Positions 57,741-64,000 of a stretch of 64,000 nucleotides of DNA are shown here, piece after piece; positions within the stretch are counted from its first letter, which is position 1; the number at the start of each line of letters is the position of its first letter. The stretch comes from Echinococcus granulosus. Its lineage: Eukaryota; Platyhelminthes; Cestoda; Cyclophyllidea; Taeniidae. The position numbers were made by a program, and so were the translations under genes. The notes beneath the pieces were generated by a model that was not told the origin of the DNA, ran no database searches, and was given only the letters and a program-made list of their open reading frames with translations. Where the stretch lies: assembly GCF_000524195.1 (NCBI RefSeq), contig NW_020170399.1, forward strand, positions 587,564-651,563. Direction: 5' to 3'.

Positions 57741-60700
57741 AATATTCAAATTAAACATTCATGTTGTAAAAGTTCAGCCAAATTTACAAGTTGGACCAAA
57801 AAACACCTTTTTTGAATCTATTTGGGGTACACAAACATTAATGACGAAATTAAATGCCAAGTCTACAGAGATATTTACATTGTGTACATTCGGCCAACGC
57901 CGGTCAAAGCAACACATCAAGGTAGAATCAAATCATGCTTGTCCTTTTGTGTTTTTTTAAAACCGTTAGAATAAAAAGATGTTTTTTTTGAAATCTAATC
58001 TAATAAAGCTTCAGGTAATGGTAACAGCTGTGAAATTCTCTACTCCACGCATAATGCATGTAGCCGATATGGAATCAAAATACCGTCTTCACACACCCAC
58101 TACAGACGGTTTGACATTCTTGGAATTTCTGTGTAAAACATAGAAATGTTGAAGCTAACTTTTAAAAGATAATTGTTTTTATTCTGCGCCCCTCTTGCGC
58201 TTTTTCGGACAAAAATCATGTTGGAATTGAGTCAGTTAATTAGATGGATTTAAAGACCAACTGCGCTCCTAAAAATTTCAAGTTTCGGCTAGTGATGTTG
58301 GCTATTCCACCTCACTCTGGTAAAAAGCAGGTTGGTGTACCACTGCTTTTCTGGTAATCGGTAACCTACTGTTTTCGAAAGATTTGCATCTAAATTTGAG
58401 GAACGGTTAATCATCAAACGCACATGCAACTTTAAACATGCAGCACACGCCTTTGGCCTACCACCGCTACTGTGCTTAATATTCTGCATTGAACTGAAGC
58501 CTCTCCTGCCTTTTAATGGCCTCAAAAAGGTGCAGATGCACAAAGGTTTACTGTGTAGGTGTGCGAACAGTAGTTTTACCTTAGGCTAAACCAGGTAAGG
58601 GGTAATCTGACTGGATTTCCCCTGAGCACATGAGTCCGGGCAGTCGCCCTAGACGACCTGCTGGGGAGTTTGTCCATCCCTCTCAATTTGACAAGTTCCG
58701 ACAGGGACGATGGGAGTTCCACGCCCTGTACCCAAATATTTCCGCTCCCAATCTGTCAGAATGTGCTTTCTAATGGGAGGAAATGACTTATGCTTAATGG
58801 ATTTGTTTTTGAAGACGAGATTTTAAAATACCCTAAGCCTAACAGATATGAGCGATTCTGAGGAAGTTTCAAGTGTGGCAAAATTACAGTGCCGTGTTTA
58901 ACTAAATCTCATCACTTCTTCCAGGCAAATGAATAATACATTTTTCCGACTTAACGCGGCAGACGATTAAAGATGGGGTGGGGGATTATGACTGTGCTAT
59001 CTCTCTTCGTGTATGGGATGCTGCGACAGAGACATGGGACACTGCTTATGCCGCCTATGACATGGATATTTCAACCTTACTACGTGTAGCAGGAATTATG
59101 ACGGCTTCGAGGGTGCTCCTGGTGGTACCGATAGTCAATCCCTTCCAACGATTTTCAGCGTCCTTCGGTCTACGTTAATTAAATCTGATTGTTATGGAAG
59201 TTTGCCCTCATTCCTCTTATTTATTATTTAGGTAAAAAGTTGAAATAATAAAAAATCCCCTGCATCCAAAAGGAGTAATAAGAGAGATGTTTTCAAAAGG
59301 CTTTAAGCAGACTTACCTTTAGTTGATGAGATATCCCCACTTTCCAGAAAGGTTTGCACACATTTGAAAGTGCAAACTGATGTAAATTTTACATTCCACA
59401 CATATAAATAGGTGCCCTCAAATACTGGTAAACTTTTAACCTTAAAGTTGTGCGCATGAAGAGAGTGCTGGATTTTTTTGCCTACTTTTATGATAAATGA
59501 GGCATTAGCTACACCATAGTCTTATCAAATTGACAATCCCCTCCTAACAAGAAACATCAAACCTAATCAAGGGTAATTTTAATAAATCTATGCTTGGTAT
59601 AATTTGGAGGAGCTAAATTCTTTCATTTTCTCGGAAAGCGTTTGAAGAGATAACTTTCTGTCTTTACAAACCCAGTCACCATTTACTGAGAAAGGTCTGG
59701 AAGCAAGGGACTGGAACTTTGAGCTAATTTCACCATGTTCCAACAAATTCTGATTGCAACATTTAGAGGGTCCATACGGAATTATTTTAAGATGAAGAGG
59801 AATGAGACACTTTTAAAGATGAGCCCTGCTAAACATTGGTCCTCAAACTCAACACAACCTGATGAATTTTGAGAACCCAACTTTTTTTTAAATTACTTTA
59901 AAACGGCCAACCAGGAGATTGGTTGGACGGTTGGTTGTTTGAGTGCGTAAACGCGACAGGGGTGTTATTATGAAACACGAGCCAACAACCTCCTCCTAAG
60001 ACGTCCGCACGTAAGCGTGAGTACGTGCGTGCGTGGGTGCTGCCACGTCTTAAGACGTTTGCGCACGCACACGCATCTTGAAGCGTGCGTCACACTAATT
60101 GGTCCTCCTGACTCGCATCGCAGATCCCATTGATCAGTGATTGGTTGCCGATCCATGTTTCCCCTTACCTATATCCAATTCCCTACTGATGACAGTAACT
60201 GATAGTTCAACATGTTTTTCTCAAAATTTTACAGCTTTCGCAAAAATTACAATCAAATGTTAAAATTTCGGCCTTAAGTCTCTATTTATTAAGAAATGCA
60301 ATCCTATTCTTCGAAATGAAATAATGCTATAATAAATGTGTCATTGTCTACTTTATGACCTATCTCACCAACAACTTGTTTGATTTGACGAGCACAATCA
60401 CGGAAAGGTAAAAATTGGTGACATAATGGGTAATTTTATTTCTATATTTTAGGGCTCTTATAGAGTTTCAAAGCTTTCACTCTACCACAGATCACGGTTG
60501 TTGCCATTATCCTGAGTCCCTGAACTACCTTTTACAAGACACAATGGTAAGATATGAGATTTGCGATTTGATGACTTTTTGATAAAGCATTCCTTGGGGT
60601 GGTCGCATTCACGAAGTTGCCATTGTACCAGCGTCCAAGATTTCGTGCCAATGACTAAGCCAATTTCCAGTATCTAGCGCGATATTTAGGAACTGCCAGT

Positions 60701-63560
60701 GAGCTCCTATGATTTCCTGCTAAATTACGTTGGTCAGGGGGCATACGCAAGGCTGGCGATTGAATTTACCAGATCCTTAATCGGGGTTCATAAAACAAGG
60801 ATATAGTTCATTAACTTTCGCTTGGCTGGAAATCAGACTGAATGGAAAGTTGGAGGGTAAGATACTAAAACACTCCTTTTACCAAATAAAATGATACAAT
60901 TTCTCCTTATTATTAAAGCATCAACCCACTGTAACGTTGTTGCAAAAATTTTTATTTTTTATAGGGGCGAAATAACTGTGCACTATATTTTAGAGCTGAA
61001 TTCTACTGTTACTCAAGCGACTTTCTAGTAATCAAGTGAGTTCTTAAGAAAATACAAATCATGCTAGTCGCAACTAGTAGCATGAGCTGCAGGAGCTCGT
61101 GAGCCAGATAGCGGAAAAGTGGAAAAGATGGTCTGGTCCAGCACATAGTTGAAGGAAACATCGTTCTCAAACGATGGCAAAGAAGGATGGGGAGTCATTT
61201 GTAAGTATGAAGATGGAACATTTCCGCAGACGTCCTATATATCGTTCTCGTTCAGTTAATACCCTTTGATAAACGGATAGCGCGTTTCTCACAGTCACTC
61301 AAGCAAATCTTGAAGGCTCTGTAAATGTTAAGTGAATTAAAATGGATGCCAATGAAGGGGATGGGAAATTGTAAGAGGAGGAGGAAAGACAAGGGGATTA
61401 GGAATTGCGTGCGAAAGCGCTGTCAACATTGATGATGCGAGTACTCTACCGCTACCACAAACTAATAGCCGGAAGTGTGCCTAATATGTGGCTACTAGAT
61501 TTAGACCCTCTTGAATGACGTGGGAGGGATTTTCACCGTTACCCAGCTTAGTCTTTTCCCAATTAGCTGAAAATAAACTGATTTCACGACGTAAGGAGCT
61601 GCGATCCAAAACCGCTAAAACTATTGCTATTCTTCGACTAATTAATGTCTCTACTAAGGAAATGAGACGCTATTCCTCCTCATAGGCTTGTAATTTTCCT
61701 CAAAGTAGTTTAATAACGGCTACTCTGGGTTATACATATCCATTAAATTTGAAGCCAGGTGGTTAGTGGTGGTTTGCACTTAAAATCCCAAAGCGTTTGA
61801 CGTTACTGATATCACCCCACCAACTCCTAGATGGCCACTGTTCAGTCTCACATGTCTCATAACATCCTCAGAAAAGACTCAGAAGCTTCGTAAAAATAAA
61901 TGATTTCCCAGTTGTGTAGTTACAATGCCTCAAGCGTGATGGTCAGAAACTCCCACTGGAGATTTTTACCAGTTATAGCTACACGTTGCTTTAACCTTTG
62001 ATCATCACGGGGTAATTTTGGGCTTTCAAGGTATAAATACTTGTTTTGTTAAAACAACGCTGAAACTAGGGGTGCAGTTTTCAGGGCTCTTTTTAAGCCC
62101 TACGTAGGGTACACTTTCTTTTCGACTAGATTGTTTTACTATCAGAAACAGATTCAAAATTTAAAACGCAATCACTGGATTACAGTTTCGGTTTGTACAG
62201 ATGTCAAGCCCAACTGCAAAAGGTTCATCACCTTATCGTGGAATAAAATGGAAACAAATTTTTGACTGGTTCACATTTAGAAGAGATTAATCCAACTTTA
62301 TTGAAATAAATTGACTTTCTCTTAGCAATCTATCACAGATTCTCATTCAAAAATAACTTAGAAATGGTCCAGAACAGGACCTATTCGTGGATATTTGATG
62401 TTACCTTATTTTCTATTCAATGGGCAAATGTGCAGCTGGATATGTTTGAGGGTTGTCAAACCCACTTTGGTTGGAGAGAATGCCTCTACTGATGCACGAC
62501 CTCAAACGGGAGTGTAGCACGTGTCCACATTCACTCACCAACAACAAAAACATCACCTAGTACGTCAACCGCTCTGACTTTGCGCTTTGTGATGCAAATG
62601 ATTGTTCGCCTACTTAGTATATAACATGCTGAATTAGTTAAAGTGACAAAAGCCCCTCTGCAATACCGCAGAATCGATAACCTGAGGCATTAAAATACTC
62701 AGGAGGTGTTTTTGTAGGACGCACTTTGCAAGTTCCGATGTTCTTCATCGGTTCCTCAGAGAATAAAACGCAACTAATAAACTTTCCTTAATGCTTTTTA
62801 AAATCTATTATAGGCCAAATTATTAACCATTCTAGGGAGAAGTGTTAACCTTTTGACAGTTCAGCAAATCTTAAAGGAATAATCGATTTCGGCCACCTTA
62901 ATTCAACCGGAAACTTCATTGACACATAAAACAACATTTTGGCGAACGCTATACTATCTACACGATTCTCTCATTAGAATGCACCTGTCTTCGTCGGGTA
63001 ACAAAGTCTATGTCATGCTTTCAAAAAATGACCTCCTCGAAATGGGATGCCGTTTAGGAAATTCCAATCCCACAGAGCTGGATTCTGTGGCCCCATCTTC
63101 CACGTTGCTGCAATAAGTGAAGCAATCTTTGTGTTAGTATATTAGCTTGCCTTTTAGCTTGTCCACATATTTCCATCTTAAACTAAACTCTTGGCTTCAC
63201 AAACACGTTAATACCCAATAAAAAACTAATAGTCATCTACGATGCAGCAATAGCTCGAAATGGTGGGTGTTCAAAGGGAGGGTATCCGAACTACAGAAGG
63301 AATGTAGAGCAAAGGTTTTTCTGTCATGCCGTCCGACCGGTAGGCCGTTCCCACGTATAGGTGTACTATAAACGACTTGCTTACAAATTTCATTTCCATG
63401 GCCTCAATCCACTAAATCCATGTAATACAGAGCGTTATGAATCTGCAGTCTCCCTTTCGCACATTACTGGTTAACCCAAACATGAACTCTTATGCGCATT
63501 AAATCATGACGGACCGCAGATCACCGAGACCACCATTCTTAATCACAGCTAACATGCGTG
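57741..63560. other. gene-poor AT-rich stretch
   Basis: No supported gene. ORFs at 58978-59178 and 62919-63116 are 65-66 codons long and somewhat protein-like, but have no recognisable domain or splice context. The one structured element is the GC-rich inverted repeat at about 59998-60095. Confidence 0.5.
59998..60095 (+). repeat. GC-rich inverted-repeat cluster
   Basis: Arms aagacgt and acgtctt enclose sequence whose inner part (gtgcgtgcgtgggtgc) is largely complementary to the following gcgcacgcacacgc. A further aagcgtgcgtcac word follows. The block can fold into alternative hairpins and is strongly CG/GT-rich against an AT-rich background. Confidence 0.7.
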
Positions 63561-63876
63561 GATCGTGAATACGGAGGTCAGCGTTAGTTTCTATCGCTTC
63601 ATTTCTTTAAAAAAAACCAAGCAACATGTCATGCAGGTCACAACCGTGGCTGATGGCATAAACACGAAAAATATAAGGAGCCCGTGGCTTGGACTTGGGA
63701 TTGCCTATAGGAGGAGAAGTAGCCAGTGCCAAACCATAGCATGGGCAAATTTGGGCAATTCGAAGTGCGGGCGTTAGTCAGCCTTAGAAACCAAAACCAG
63801 GCACACACATACGTAGCCCTTCCCTTGCACATCGCCATATTAGGCGATAGCGGTGACTGCCCGTCTGCCGTCCCAA

Positions 63877-63938
63877 CCAATCAGTACAGTACAGGGAGTG
63901 TGCATAGCCAAATATAGCCACAGCCAAATCGTATATAA
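63877..63938 (+). promoter_or_regulatory. CCAAT and TATA promoter of a gene right of the window
   Basis: CCAATCAG at 63877-63884 and TATATAA at 63932-63938 are 48 bp apart, so the CCAAT box would sit about 80 bp upstream of a start site expected near 63960-63968. This is textbook spacing for an RNA polymerase II core promoter. The remaining 35 or so bases have no ATG, so they would be 5' untranslated leader. Confidence 0.5.
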
Positions 63939-64000
63939 GCCGTTTGCCTTCAATTGTACGCAACCTGCAAATTCTGCTGTACCAGCATCAGCGATCTTCG

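Noticed and set aside
1..64000. CRISPR arrays, operons with ribosome binding sites, tRNA or rRNA genes
   Set aside because: The window is eukaryotic. I saw no regularly spaced identical repeats, no rRNA sequence, and no GTTCGA word in a tRNA-like context.

Overview
This window looks like nuclear DNA of a parasitic flatworm, probably a tapeworm. The genes are intron-rich animal genes, many introns are only 33-50 nt long, and short gene-dense stretches sit beside long gene-poor ones. Several first coding exons begin directly at a splice acceptor, as expected where spliced-leader (SL) trans-splicing is common. The species assignment is inference. There is one 100-N assembly gap at 37368-37467.

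Layout: 0.9-22 kb is gene-dense. In order: a small basic ORF (minus, 906-1121); CCT2, chaperonin subunit beta (plus, 7 exons); a PAXX/XRCC4-superfamily-like gene (plus); separase, rebuilt as 14 phase-consistent exons encoding 1321 residues (minus); COX4, cytochrome c oxidase subunit 4 (plus, 4 exons); BOLA3 (plus, 3 exons) 183 bp after COX4; a coiled-coil protein (minus, at least 8 exons, 5' end not found); and a RhoGAP-domain gene (plus, from 20998). The first five RhoGAP exons are compact; the last four are spread over 13 kb of large introns.

From about 35.6 kb to 63.8 kb I find no intact gene. This part holds a decayed Ty3/gypsy retrotransposon (about 41.77-43.58 kb, minus), two frameshifted coding remnants, pairs of diverged repeats, microsatellites, G-quadruplex-type purine tracts and a GC-rich inverted repeat. 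The last 130 bp have a CCAAT box and a TATATAA box, the likely promoter of a gene starting just beyond the right edge.

How the genes relate: COX4 and BOLA3 are both mitochondrial (respiratory complex IV; iron-sulphur cluster delivery) and are close enough to be a trans-spliced dicistron. The most interesting signal is that CCT2 and BOLA3 have no usable AUG in their first coding exon. In both, an in-frame TAG overlaps the splice acceptor and the frame is open from the first exonic base (TTT). Protein length and N-terminal homology are complete if the AUG comes from a spliced leader that ends in AUG, as flatworm SLs are known to do.
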